From Desulfovibrionales bacterium (GTDB lineage: Bacteria > Desulfobacterota > Desulfovibrionia > Desulfovibrionales > Desulfovibrionaceae), in contig JASGMV010000007.1 of NCBI GenBank assembly GCA_030156255.1, forward strand, positions 25,899 to 89,898: DNA of 64,000 nt, given 5' to 3'. Below the pieces are notes generated by a model. That model made no database searches, was not told the origin of the DNA, and saw nothing but the letters and a program-made list of their open reading frames with translations. The position numbers and the translations under genes are program-made. Positions 34,508-42,987 of the stretch are shown in pieces. Numbering within the stretch: the stretch's first letter is position 1; every line of letters starts with the position of its first letter.

Positions 34508-34629
34508 GCTCAACCGGATGTCGAAAAATCCGTTTCGGTCTCTTTCTCGACCGGTTGAGAGCCTCTTTCGCTTGAAACGCCTTCTGCATTCCAAGCTTGT
34601 TTATGGAGAAAGCGGTCTTCTCCATAAAC
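34508..34629. repeat. Two inverted repeats between rpiB and the 105-aa gene
   Basis: One is a perfect 12-bp hairpin, GTTTATGGAGAA / TTCTCCATAAAC (34599-34629, loop AGCGGTC). The other is a wide inverted repeat, GGCTCAACCGG ... CCGGTTGAGAGCC (about 34508-34564). Between them is TTTCGCTTGAAACGCCTT, loosely like the start of the dispersed repeat. They follow the stop of the 105-aa gene and may terminate it, or may be a mobile-type repeat. Confidence 0.55.
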
Positions 34630-34673
34630 GCTCAAAGGCGCGCACCCCGTGCGAACGGCGCAATGAAATTGCT

Positions 34674-34991
34674 TTAAGCCAAACCCCAGCCGCGGGCTTT
34701 TTGCGAACGCTCAAATTCGCGCCGGTCCGCAAAATCAGCGTCCAGGCGTTCGATCTCCTCTTGGAGAAATGCGGCCTGCTTGCGGGCCTGGTCCATTTCC
34801 TCGGCGTTCCCGGACGCCATTTCCAGGCGGCCCAGCAGCTCATGCTCTTCAGCCAGCCGCTTGACGAGTTGGCGGCGCTGCCAAGCGTGCGCCAACCCCT
34901 TGAACAGCCATTTCATTTCAAAAAGCCAAACGCTCCAGGCAAGCTGAAGGCCGCCGACGAGCTCTCTGCTTTCGCAGCCCATGTTCGTCAT
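34674..34991 (-). CDS. Small coiled-coil protein of unknown function
   Basis: A 105-aa protein. Residues about 12-35 are amphipathic or hydrophobic (GGLQLAWSVWLFEMKWLF). Residues about 38-95 are highly charged and predicted coiled coil (RLAEEHELLGRLEMA, QEEIERLDADFADR). No catalytic motif is visible. ATG 34991 is preferred over 34997 because GAGGAG lies 7 bases upstream. It could be a membrane-associated structural or accessory protein. No family is recognised. Confidence 0.6.
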   Translation of the reverse strand: MTNMGCESRELVGGLQLAWSVWLFEMKWLFKGLAHAWQRRQLVKRLAEEHELLGRLEMASGNAEEMDQARKQAAFLQEEIERLDADFADRREFERSQKARGWGLA

Positions 34992-35022
34992 CGCCAACTC
35001 CTCTTCTGTGAAGCCGTCCAGG

Positions 35023-35829
35023 TCAGGACCCGCTTTTGAGCGCGCCTTGGGGCGCCTCGCCCTCCAGCCAAATAATTCGCGTGTTTTTGGGCAGTTTCAG
35101 TTCCAAGGCCTGCTCCGGCCAGGGCTCGATTCTATGCTCCAGGGACTTGACGCGCAAGAGCGCGCTCGCCTCGTCCGTTTTCACGGCGATCCTTTCGGCG
35201 AAGCCGTCCTTTTTTTCCGGATATTCGCCGATCTCGATCCGGTACGGGACCGGCGCCCGGCCGGCTGCGGCGACGGGGCGCCCCTTCTTGTCCAGGCTCA
35301 GGCTGGCCAGCGGGCCCGTATCAAAAAAATAGCGCACCCCGGTCAATGTCTCCTCGGCGCGGTCATACTGCGCCGGAGCCATGGCGTCCAGCCGGCCCAT
35401 GGCCAGGTCGGCCAGATCCAACAAGGTCAAGGGAAGCGGCAGCCCCAGGGTTTCCTGGCCGGCCAGAAGGTCGCGGCTGGCGTAGGCGACTTCTTCATTC
35501 GGGAAATACGCCAAAAAATAATCCCGCCGCTCAAGCCAAGCCGAGACGAGCGTCCCGAATCCCGCCTGAACGTCCAGCCGCATGGCCTCGCCCTGGACGC
35601 CCCACAGGTTGATCGTGGTGCGGTTCTTGCGCGTTTTACCGAAATAATAGAGCGCCGCCGAAATTCTGACCGGTTCTCCGGGCCGTCCGGCCCCGGTGTG
35701 GTTCCGAAACGCCTCCCACAGCGCGGCCTTGTCGCCGTCGAGCTGCTCGTAAAGGCTGGGCTTCACCACGGAGCAGGCGGACAAAAGTACGCCGGCGCAC
35801 GCCGCCAGAACGGCCAAACGCAGCCGCAA
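35023..35829 (-). CDS. LolB-like outer-membrane lipoprotein
   Basis: The sequence has a signal peptide with lipobox LLSAC, then a beta-rich domain resembling LolB/LppM-like proteins (SAALYYFGKTRKNRTTINLWGVQGEAMRLDV). LolB inserts lipoproteins into the outer membrane. Context supports this, because the TPR lipoprotein gene upstream has the PA4667-type arrangement next to lolB in Pseudomonas. The start is uncertain: TTG 35829 gives a clean lipoprotein leader, CTG 35850 has GGAGGG upstream, and ATG 35919 overlaps the previous gene by 68 bases. Length 268 aa with TTG. Confidence 0.65.
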   Translation of the reverse strand: MRLRLAVLAACAGVLLSACSVVKPSLYEQLDGDKAALWEAFRNHTGAGRPGEPVRISAALYYFGKTRKNRTTINLWGVQGEAMRLDVQAGFGTLVSAWLERRDYFLAYFPNEEVAYASRDLLAGQETLGLPLPLTLLDLADLAMGRLDAMAPAQYDRAEETLTGVRYFFDTGPLASLSLDKKGRPVAAAGRAPVPYRIEIGEYPEKKDGFAERIAVKTDEASALLRVKSLEHRIEPWPEQALELKLPKNTRIIWLEGEAPQGALKSGS

Positions 35830-35851
35830 GGCATTGCCGAAAGCGGACAGG

Positions 35852-37687
35852 CTACAATCCCTCCAACTTGGAGCGCACGCGCTCCTCGTGCCTGGTTGCG
35901 AGCTTGAGCGCCTTTTCATAGCCCCGGCGCGCCTGGTCCTTTTTGCCGACGGCCTTGGCGATGTCTCCGTAATGCTCCCATATTTCCGCGTCGTCCGCGG
36001 CGGACACGGCGCGGCGAATTTCCTCCCAGGCCTGCTGCAACTGGCCGAGCTTGTAGTAAACCCAGGCCAGGGAGTCGATGATGTAGCCGTTGCCCGGCTT
36101 CTGCTTCAAGGCGTTTTTGACCAGTACCAGCGCCCGATCCAGGTCCTTGTCCATCACGGCCAGCGTGTAGCCGATGTAGTTCAGGGCGTCGGCGTGGTCC
36201 GGATCCTGGGCGACGACTCGCTCCATCGCCTGCATGGCTTCCTGGGGCCGGCCCTCCTTGTCCAGAAGCACGCCGAGCTGAAACATGGCCTCAAGGTCTT
36301 TGGGATGGGCGGCCACCACCTCGCGGAGCACGCGTTCAGCCTTGTCCAGCTGGCCTTGCTCTTCGAGGTAGGAGGCCTCCAGCATGCGCAGCTCCTTGTC
36401 GCCGGGGTAGCGCTGCTTGCCCTTTTCGATGAGGGCCAGCGCTTCCTTCGGACGGTCCATATTCAGCAAAAGGTGGGCCCGAAACTGCAGGCTGCGGCGG
36501 TAGTGGATGCTGTCCGGCGCAACCTGCTCGAGAAGCTTGAGGGCCTGCTCCGGCTTTTTTCTGTACTCCAGGGCGATGGCCGCTTCGTAAAACAAGGCCT
36601 CCTCGGGAATCGGCCCCTCTTCGGACAGCGCCTGGAGCACTTTTTCCGCCTGGGCGTAAAATTTCTGGTCCAGAAAGATTCTGGAGGCCTCCAGCAGAAA
36701 CGTTTCACCCCGGGGCTGCTCCAGGGCTAAGGCCAGGGCCCGGTCCGGGTTGTTGAGCTTGAGGTATATCTGCACCCGCCGCAGGCGTATCTCCCTCAGC
36801 TGCTCTTCGGACGCGTCCATGCTCATGATGTGCGCGTAGGTCTTCGCCGCTTCCTCGTAGCGCTTGTCCAGCTCCTGGAGGTAGGCCAGCTCGGCCCAGG
36901 CTTCGATGAACTCCGGGTCGATGCGGACCGCTTTCTCCAGAATGCTGATGCCCTCGCGCACCTTGCCCAGCCTCGCGCCGGCCCGAGCCATGAGCAGCAA
37001 GACTTCCGGGTCGCGCTTGGCCGGCGGTACGGCGGAGAGCACGTCCATGGCCCTGGCGTAATGTCCGTCCTCCTCCAGAATGCGCGCCAGCCGGCGGCGA
37101 ACCGCCAGGTCGTCCGGGACCCTGTGGAGGTACAGCTCCAGCACCAAGGCCGCGTCCCTGGAGCGATTCTGCACCGTGTAGGAGTTGGAGAGGAACAGGG
37201 CGAGCCTGCGGTCTTTGGGAAACGCCTCGATCCCCTCCTGAAGCACTTCGCGGGCCATGCCGATCTGCGGGCTGTTCCAGTACAGGTTGGCCTTTTCCAG
37301 GTAGATGTCCGGCGACGGGTCCAACTTCAGGATGGCGTCCAGGGATTGCGCCGCCTGAGCCTGTTCGTCGATGAGCGCGGACATGCGCTCGGGGTCGTCC
37401 ACCCCCTGCTGGGCCAAATGTTGAAAGGTGTTCAGGTGGTCGAGGTATTTGAGGTAATTGTACGTAACCTGCGCATTCCGATCCATGCTCCACTGGGCGG
37501 ACTCCGAGCCGACTTTCGATTGCGCAGCCGGAGGGCGTCGGCGCCCGAAAGCGATGTCACGCGCTTCATCAAGGGAACAGTTCTGGCGTTTCGAGGCGCA
37601 GCCGAACAGGGATGCGGCCAGCAAAACCAAGCAGCAGGCGAGCGTGAACGCTTGCCTGCGCCGGCGTGACGTCGGAATCTGGGGCAT
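35852..37687 (-). CDS. TPR-repeat lipoprotein
   Basis: A 611-aa protein with a lipobox (SLFGC near residue 30) and about fourteen tetratricopeptide-like repeats covering residues 70-600, for example YARAMDVLSAVPPAKRDPEVLLLMARA. It should be an outer-membrane or periplasmic scaffold of the type encoded next to lolB (PA4667-like). ATG 37687 has GGAG 7 bases upstream. It lies between the LolB-like gene and the sigma factor gene. The partner is unknown. Confidence 0.82.
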   Translation of the reverse strand: MPQIPTSRRRRQAFTLACCLVLLAASLFGCASKRQNCSLDEARDIAFGRRRPPAAQSKVGSESAQWSMDRNAQVTYNYLKYLDHLNTFQHLAQQGVDDPERMSALIDEQAQAAQSLDAILKLDPSPDIYLEKANLYWNSPQIGMAREVLQEGIEAFPKDRRLALFLSNSYTVQNRSRDAALVLELYLHRVPDDLAVRRRLARILEEDGHYARAMDVLSAVPPAKRDPEVLLLMARAGARLGKVREGISILEKAVRIDPEFIEAWAELAYLQELDKRYEEAAKTYAHIMSMDASEEQLREIRLRRVQIYLKLNNPDRALALALEQPRGETFLLEASRIFLDQKFYAQAEKVLQALSEEGPIPEEALFYEAAIALEYRKKPEQALKLLEQVAPDSIHYRRSLQFRAHLLLNMDRPKEALALIEKGKQRYPGDKELRMLEASYLEEQGQLDKAERVLREVVAAHPKDLEAMFQLGVLLDKEGRPQEAMQAMERVVAQDPDHADALNYIGYTLAVMDKDLDRALVLVKNALKQKPGNGYIIDSLAWVYYKLGQLQQAWEEIRRAVSAADDAEIWEHYGDIAKAVGKKDQARRGYEKALKLATRHEERVRSKLEGL

Positions 37688-37707
37688 GTCGCACTCCGGG
37701 CTATGGA

Positions 37708-38787
37708 TCATTTTTCGGGAATCCAATCCCGTGAGAACCCGTCGATTTGTTCGGCGAGGTGCTCGCGTATTTTGGTCAACAGCCTGGCCTCAATCTGGCG
37801 GACGCGCTCCCGGGTCACGCCGAATCGCTCGCCGATTTCCCGGAGCGTCACCGGGGAATCGGACAGCAGGCGTTCATGCAGGATCATGCGCTCCTTCTCG
37901 TTCAGCTTGGGCTCGATGACCTTGAGGTTGTCAAGCAATATCCTGGCGATCTGGTCGCCCTCCAAGGTTTCCTCGACGCCGGGCGCCAAGGAGGGCAAAA
38001 AGTCCATGCGGGAGGTGTCGGAGTCCTCGCCGACCTTGGCGTCCAGGGACATGTCCCCTGCGGCCAGGCGCTGCTGCATCTCCTCCACTTCGGCTTCGCT
38101 CACGTTCAGGCTTTCGGACAAGTCCGCCGCGGTGGGGTCGAACCCCAGGCTCTGCAGCCGCTGGCGCTCCTTGTTCAAATTGTAAAACAGCTTGCGCTGG
38201 GTCTGGGTCGTGCCGATCTTGACCATGCGCCAGTTGTCCATGATGTATTTGAGAATGTACGCCTTGATCCAGAAGGCCGCGTAATAGGAAAACTTGATGC
38301 CCTTGTCCGGATCGAACTTGCGCACCGCCTTCATGAGGCCGACGTTGCCCTCCTGGATGAGGTCCAGCGCGTTTTGCATCCAGCGGCGCTGGAAGTCCAT
38401 GGCGATCTTGACCACCAGCCGCAAATGCGAAGACACCAGCCTGAACGCCGCCTCCTGATCCCCGTTTTCCTTGACGCGCTGGGCCAGCTCGAATTCCTCT
38501 TCGGGCTGGAGCAGCGGAAAACGGGAGACTTCCCGCAGATAAAGCGAGAGCGGATCGGTCGTAGCCACCTCCCGGCGGCTGTTGCTCACCGCGGGCAGGC
38601 GCCATTCTTTGCCGTTCGCTTCTTCGTCTTGCCCCTCCCCGTCCTGAGCGGCGGAGGCTTCGATTTCCACTTCGGCGTCCACGTCCGTCTCTTCGGTAGG
38701 AGTTTCCTCTTCGGCGTTCAGACGCTCCTCGGACGGCTCCGGTTCGTTGCGCTTGCGTTTGGTTCTAGCTTTCATAAAAGATTGCAT
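37708..38787 (-). CDS. rpoH: Sigma-32-type sigma factor with acidic N-terminal extension
   Basis: A 359-aa sigma-70 family protein. Regions 1.2-2 (DPLSLYLREVSRFPLL, DLIQEGNVGLMKAVRKFDPDKGIKFSYYAAFWIK), the RpoH-box-like QRKLFYNLNKERQRL, region 3 and region 4 (TLREIGERFGVTRERVRQIEAR) are present in order. The RpoH box points to the heat-shock sigma-32 group. E. coli RpoH is 284 aa. Here the first 80 residues are an extra Glu/Asp-rich segment. The target promoters are unknown, and the start codon lacks a strong ribosome-binding site. Confidence 0.87.
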   Translation of the reverse strand: MQSFMKARTKRKRNEPEPSEERLNAEEETPTEETDVDAEVEIEASAAQDGEGQDEEANGKEWRLPAVSNSRREVATTDPLSLYLREVSRFPLLQPEEEFELAQRVKENGDQEAAFRLVSSHLRLVVKIAMDFQRRWMQNALDLIQEGNVGLMKAVRKFDPDKGIKFSYYAAFWIKAYILKYIMDNWRMVKIGTTQTQRKLFYNLNKERQRLQSLGFDPTAADLSESLNVSEAEVEEMQQRLAAGDMSLDAKVGEDSDTSRMDFLPSLAPGVEETLEGDQIARILLDNLKVIEPKLNEKERMILHERLLSDSPVTLREIGERFGVTRERVRQIEARLLTKIREHLAEQIDGFSRDWIPEK

Positions 38788-38897
38788 CCCGCCCCGGCGG
38801 GTCCCCTTTCTAGGGCATTGACTCTATCGGGGATTCAAGCAAAAACAAGAGTTCGCCTTACAACGTATAGTTTTTGTCGGTCCTAATCAATATTTTC

Positions 38898-38956
38898 AAA
38901 CTCCCGGCCTCCGAGGCCGGCGGGACCCCGCCGCTGGACCGGCGGCGACGGAGTTT
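38898..38956 (+). promoter_or_regulatory. Candidate structured leader of metH (three-way junction)
   Basis: AAACTCC (38898-38904) pairs with GGAGTTT (38950-38956). Inside it are hairpins CGGCCT / AGGCCG (38905-38910, 38914-38919) and CCGCCG / CGGCGG (38928-38933, 38940-38945). The outer stem contains the GGAG ribosome-binding site 8 bases before the GTG start. An alternative hairpin (CGGCGG 38918-38923 with CCGCCG 38928-38933) would break both inner helices. No known riboswitch class is matched. Confidence 0.4.
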
Positions 38957-38961
38957 TTCAA

Positions 38962-41364
38962 GTGCCTGATTTTCGCAAAGCCTTAGAACGCCCCGGTCTG
39001 CTCTTCTTCGACGGAGGGTACGGGACCCTGCTCCAATCCCGCGGATTGCCCCCCGGCGTGTCGCCGGAGCTCTTCGGTCTGGAGCGCCCGGATATCGTAC
39101 GGCGGGTCCATGAAGACTATGTCGACGCCGGCGCCATGATCCTGACCACCAACACCTTCGGCGGCACTCGCTTCAAACTGGGGGCCGGCGTCGACGCGAC
39201 CGCCCTCAACCGGCGCATGGCCGCTCTGGCCAGAGACGTCGCCGGAGATACGGCTTTTGTCGCCGGGAGCGTGGGGCCCACGGGACATTTTGTCAAGCCG
39301 CTGGGTCCGCTGACCCTCCGGGAGCTGGTGGACGCCTTCAAGGAGCAAATCGAAGGATTGGTCCAGGGAGGGGCGGACCTCATCCTGGCCGAGACCCATT
39401 TCGACATCGCCGAGGCCAAGGCCGTGGTCCTGGCCGCCCGGGAGGTCTGCGACCTGCCCGTGGCCGTATCCATGACCTTCGAAGGCGACGCCTGCCTCAC
39501 CGGCTCCTCGCCCGCCGTTTTCGCCTCCACCATGGAGAACCTGGGCGTGGACGTGGTGGGAACCAATTGCAGCGCCGGTCCGGAGCAGATGGTCGAGACC
39601 GTCCGCAGACTCGCCGAAAATTGTACGGCGCCTATTCAAGTGGAGCCCAACGCCGGATTGCCGCAGCTCGACGAATTCAACAACACGGTCTTCCGCATGG
39701 GGCCCGAAGCCTTCGCCGAGACCAGCCGGGCCTTTGTCGGGCTGGGGGCCAAAATCCTCGGGGGATGCTGCGGCACCACGCCCGAACACATCAAGCTTCT
39801 GCGCGCAGCCTGCGACGGACTGCAGCCCGCCTCCCGGAGCGAGAACGGCCCCGCGCTGCGACTCACCGCGCGCTCCTCCCTGGTGCTCGTCGGCCCCAGC
39901 CACCCCAGCCTGCTCATCGGCGAGCGCATCAACCCCACGGGCAAAAAGGCCCTCAGCCAGGAGCTGGCCGCCGGAAAATTCAGCGAAGCCCTGCGGTTCG
40001 CGGACGAACAAACCCAGGCGGGATGCCGTGTCCTGGACGTGAACGTCGGAGCGGCCATGGTCGAGGAGGCCGTGGTCCTGCCGAATCTGGTCGAAACGCT
40101 GGTCTCGCGAGTCCAGACGCCGCTTTGCATCGACTCGGCCGACGCCGACGCCGTGGAGGCCGCCCTCTGGCGTTACCCCGCCTCGCCGCTGGTCAACTCC
40201 ATCAGCGGGGAGCCCGGCCGTATGGAGCGCCTCGGTCCGGTGGTCAGGGCGTTCGGCGCTCCTTTCATTCTGCTGCCGCTGGTGGGCCGCAAGCTTCCGG
40301 CCACGGCCTCGGAGCGCATCGAGGTCATCGAAAAACTCGTGGCCCAGGCCGAGGCCATGGGCGTCCCGCGCCGTCTGATCCTGGTGGACGTGCTGGCCCT
40401 GACCGTCTCCTCCAAGCCGGAGGCCGCCCTGCACTGCCTGGAGACCATCCGCCACTGCCGCGACAGGCTCGGCCTGCCCACGGTGGTGGGGCTTTCCAAC
40501 ATTTCCTTCGGACTGCCGGCCCGCGAGCTGGTCAACGCGGCCTTCCTGACCATGGCCATGGCCGCCGGCCTTTCGGCGTTCATCGCCAACCCCAACTCCG
40601 CGCGCATGCGCGAGACCATGGCCGCCACGGAAGTCCTGTTGAACCGGGACCCCCAGGCCGCGAACTTCATCCAGGGCTACGCCGACTGGAAACCCAACGC
40701 CGGCGGCTCGGGACCCGGCCGCGCCGCCGCGCCGACCAGCGTCGACAACCTGCGCGAGGCCGTGGTCAAAGGCGCCAAGGACCGCATCCTGAGCATGGTC
40801 GAGGCCGAACTCGAACGCGGCGCCGACCCCCTGGCGCTCGTGGACAACGATCTCATCCCGGCCATCATCGAAGTGGGCGAACTCTACGAGCGCAAGGAAT
40901 ACTTCCTGCCGCAGCTTCTCCTCTCGGCCGAGACGCTGCAAACGGCCTTCAGCCGGCTCAAGCCCCTGCTGGAAGCGCAGCCCAACGCCAAAAAGAAGGC
41001 CGTCGTGGTCATGGCCACCGTGGAAGGCGACATCCACGACATCGGCAAAAACATCGTCTGCCTCATGCTCCGCAACCAGGGCTTCGAAGTGACCGACCTT
41101 GGCAAGGACGTGGCCGCGGACCGCATCGTGGACGAAGCCGAAAAACTGGACGCCGACATCATCGGTCTGTCCGCCCTCATGACCACCACCATGGTTCGCA
41201 TGAAGGACACCGTGGACCTGGTCCGGGAAAAAGGCCTTCACGCCAAAATCCTCATCGGCGGCGCCGTGGTCACCGAACAGTTTTGCGAATCCATCGGCGC
41301 CCACGGCTACGCCACCGACGCCGTCTCCGCCGTGAAACTCGCCACAAAGCTGGCGAAGGGGTAG
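38962..41364 (+). CDS. metH: Cobalamin-dependent methionine synthase, without reactivation domain
   Basis: An 800-aa protein with three of the four MetH modules. Residues 1-290 are the homocysteine-binding barrel with zinc ligands C203 (GTNCSAGP), C269 and C270 (GGCCGTT). Residues about 310-570 are the methyltetrahydrofolate barrel (LLIGERINPTGKK). Residues about 595-800 are the B12 domain with GDIHDIGKNI, where the His coordinates cobalt. The C-terminal AdoMet activation domain of E. coli MetH (1227 aa) is absent. The start is GTG 38962, with GGAG in a possible leader structure. A terminator hairpin follows the stop. Confidence 0.95.
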   Translation: MPDFRKALERPGLLFFDGGYGTLLQSRGLPPGVSPELFGLERPDIVRRVHEDYVDAGAMILTTNTFGGTRFKLGAGVDATALNRRMAALARDVAGDTAFVAGSVGPTGHFVKPLGPLTLRELVDAFKEQIEGLVQGGADLILAETHFDIAEAKAVVLAAREVCDLPVAVSMTFEGDACLTGSSPAVFASTMENLGVDVVGTNCSAGPEQMVETVRRLAENCTAPIQVEPNAGLPQLDEFNNTVFRMGPEAFAETSRAFVGLGAKILGGCCGTTPEHIKLLRAACDGLQPASRSENGPALRLTARSSLVLVGPSHPSLLIGERINPTGKKALSQELAAGKFSEALRFADEQTQAGCRVLDVNVGAAMVEEAVVLPNLVETLVSRVQTPLCIDSADADAVEAALWRYPASPLVNSISGEPGRMERLGPVVRAFGAPFILLPLVGRKLPATASERIEVIEKLVAQAEAMGVPRRLILVDVLALTVSSKPEAALHCLETIRHCRDRLGLPTVVGLSNISFGLPARELVNAAFLTMAMAAGLSAFIANPNSARMRETMAATEVLLNRDPQAANFIQGYADWKPNAGGSGPGRAAAPTSVDNLREAVVKGAKDRILSMVEAELERGADPLALVDNDLIPAIIEVGELYERKEYFLPQLLLSAETLQTAFSRLKPLLEAQPNAKKKAVVVMATVEGDIHDIGKNIVCLMLRNQGFEVTDLGKDVAADRIVDEAEKLDADIIGLSALMTTTMVRMKDTVDLVREKGLHAKILIGGAVVTEQFCESIGAHGYATDAVSAVKLATKLAKG

Positions 41365-41372
41365 GGGAAAAG

Positions 41373-41409
41373 CCGGGGAAGGCCCCTTTTTCCAAAAAGG
41401 GGCTTCCGG
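41373..41409. terminator. Bidirectional hairpin terminator between metH and cobS
   Basis: CCCCTTTTT / AAAAAGGGG with flanking pairs (AAG / CTT, CCGG / CCGG). Read on either strand it gives a GC stem with A and U runs, so it can stop both convergent transcripts. Confidence 0.75.
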
Positions 41410-41424
41410 AAAAATCAAGAACGC

Positions 41425-42168
41425 CTATGATCCCGCGGCCGCGGCGCCGAGCAGGCCGGCCAACTCCGCCAGCACGATGGCGGCGCCCAGGAAGTCCCCG
41501 TTGATCGCCTTGGCGCGGCGGGAGAGCCGCAGCAGCGGGATCAGCGAAAGCCCGGCGAGGACCCAGCCGAGGGCCAAGCCGGCCGGCGCGGCGCCCGCGA
41601 GCCCCACGGCCAGGGTCAAAGCCGCGGCTGCGGCCAGTCGGCCCAGGCTGAAGGCTTCGGCGAAGATTTGGCCGAGCCCGGGCCGGAACGGAACATTCGC
41701 CATAGCCATGAACGCCAGGGGCGCGAGCCTTCCCAGAGCCAGAGCGTGGATCACGGCGCCGTAGGCGCGTTTCGCCAGCAACGGCTCCAGCAGCACGATC
41801 TGGCCGGCGAGGACCAGCGCGATTCCCGCCGCGCCGAACGCTCCGGCCCGGCTGTCCTTGACGATTTCCCAAAAACGCTCGCCCGAGGCGGCGGGGCCTG
41901 CGGCGTCGCACAGGTCGCAAATGGCGTCCAAATGAAGAAATCTGGTCAGCCAGGCGAGCAGGACTGCGGTGATCCAGGCCTGAATCCACGGCTGGCCGGC
42001 GAACAGCCCGGCGGCCCACGGCGCGCAGGCCAGCAGGCCCAGCAGCGCGCCGACCAGGGGAAAATAGGGCAGACCAGCGGACAGGGTTGGCCGGTCGATG
42101 ATCGCGGCCGGCCCCAGCCGCGTCAGAAACCCGAGCACGGCGAGTCCGGAACGAAGCGAACGGATCAC
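41425..42168 (-). CDS. cobS: Adenosylcobinamide-GDP ribazoletransferase (cobalamin synthase CobS)
   Basis: A 247-aa integral membrane enzyme joining adenosylcobinamide-GDP with alpha-ribazole to give cobalamin. Family motifs are LHLDAICDLCDA (normally LDGLADxxDA, so partly altered), KDSRAGAFGAAG and AINGDFLGA. Several hydrophobic helices follow. The altered first motif (ICDLCDA for LADTADG) is worth checking but keeps the acidic residues. It lies 16 bases downstream of the SAM hydrolase gene. It ends facing metH. Confidence 0.9.
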   Translation of the reverse strand: MIRSLRSGLAVLGFLTRLGPAAIIDRPTLSAGLPYFPLVGALLGLLACAPWAAGLFAGQPWIQAWITAVLLAWLTRFLHLDAICDLCDAAGPAASGERFWEIVKDSRAGAFGAAGIALVLAGQIVLLEPLLAKRAYGAVIHALALGRLAPLAFMAMANVPFRPGLGQIFAEAFSLGRLAAAAALTLAVGLAGAAPAGLALGWVLAGLSLIPLLRLSRRAKAINGDFLGAAIVLAELAGLLGAAAAGS

Positions 42169-42184
42169 GGCGGCGGAAAAAAGG

Positions 42185-42985
42185 TCAGGCCGCCGCGTCG
42201 CGCAGCGCCAGAGCCGAGCCGATCCTGAGGCCCAGGTTGTCGGCGGCGGAGCGCCGGTTCATCGCCAACTCCAGGAACCCCTGGCTTCCGGCCAGCAGGC
42301 CGATGTCCTGCTCGGCCAGCTCGGCGTAGGCCGTGGTCAGTTTGAGCGGAAAGTTGTCGACGATGGACATCTCGGGCTCCTTCCATCGGGAGAGCCGGTC
42401 CAGCCATTCGGCCGTGCGCAGATTCAGGATGCAGTTGCCGAAGCGGTCGATGTGCAGCACGTCGGCCTCCACGACGTCCCCCTGGATTCTGGGGGATTTC
42501 CAGGGTTGGATTTTCAGGCTGGAGGCGGTGATTTCCCGGCCCATCTCCTGGGGCCTTTGCCCGGCGGCCAGAAGGGCGGCCAGGGGCGCGAAGATGTCCC
42601 GGCCGTGGAACGTGTCGCTGGATTGCAAATCCGCAGCGGCCCGGCTCAGGTCCCAAATCTTCAGAGAGGCGGCGCCGTCCAGGACCATGCTCAACAGGCC
42701 GTTGTCCGGGGCCAAAAAAATTCTGTTGCTGCGCTCCGCCAGCACGACCCGCCGCGGGGCGCCCACGCCGGGGTCCACCACGGCCACGAAAATGGTCCCC
42801 TCCGGGAAATAGGGGTAGCTCGCGGCCAGATAGAAGCCGGCCTGGATGACGTTGAACGGTTCGATTTCGTGGCAAATGTCCAGAATGAACTGGGTCTTGG
42901 CGTGGGCGGCCAACACCGCCTTCATCTGCCCTACGTAGGGGTCCTTGGACCCGAAGTCCGTCAATAAAGCGATGCTTCGCGGCAT
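42185..42985 (-). CDS. SAM hydrolase/SAM-dependent chlorinase-like (DUF62) protein
   Basis: A 266-aa protein of the SAM hydroxide adenosyltransferase family, which splits S-adenosylmethionine with water to adenosine and methionine. Motifs visible: the N-terminal LLTDFGSKDPYVGQMK, VVDPGVGAPRR and SSDTFHGRDIFAP with the catalytic Asp/His/Arg environment. The C-terminal barrel holds IDRFGNCILNL. Its cellular role in most bacteria is unclear. Here it is in a cluster with a YitT protein and cobS, opposite metH, so methyl-cycle tuning is an attractive guess only. Confidence 0.85.
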   Translation of the reverse strand: MPRSIALLTDFGSKDPYVGQMKAVLAAHAKTQFILDICHEIEPFNVIQAGFYLAASYPYFPEGTIFVAVVDPGVGAPRRVVLAERSNRIFLAPDNGLLSMVLDGAASLKIWDLSRAAADLQSSDTFHGRDIFAPLAALLAAGQRPQEMGREITASSLKIQPWKSPRIQGDVVEADVLHIDRFGNCILNLRTAEWLDRLSRWKEPEMSIVDNFPLKLTTAYAELAEQDIGLLAGSQGFLELAMNRRSAADNLGLRIGSALALRDAAA

Positions 42986-42987
42986 GG

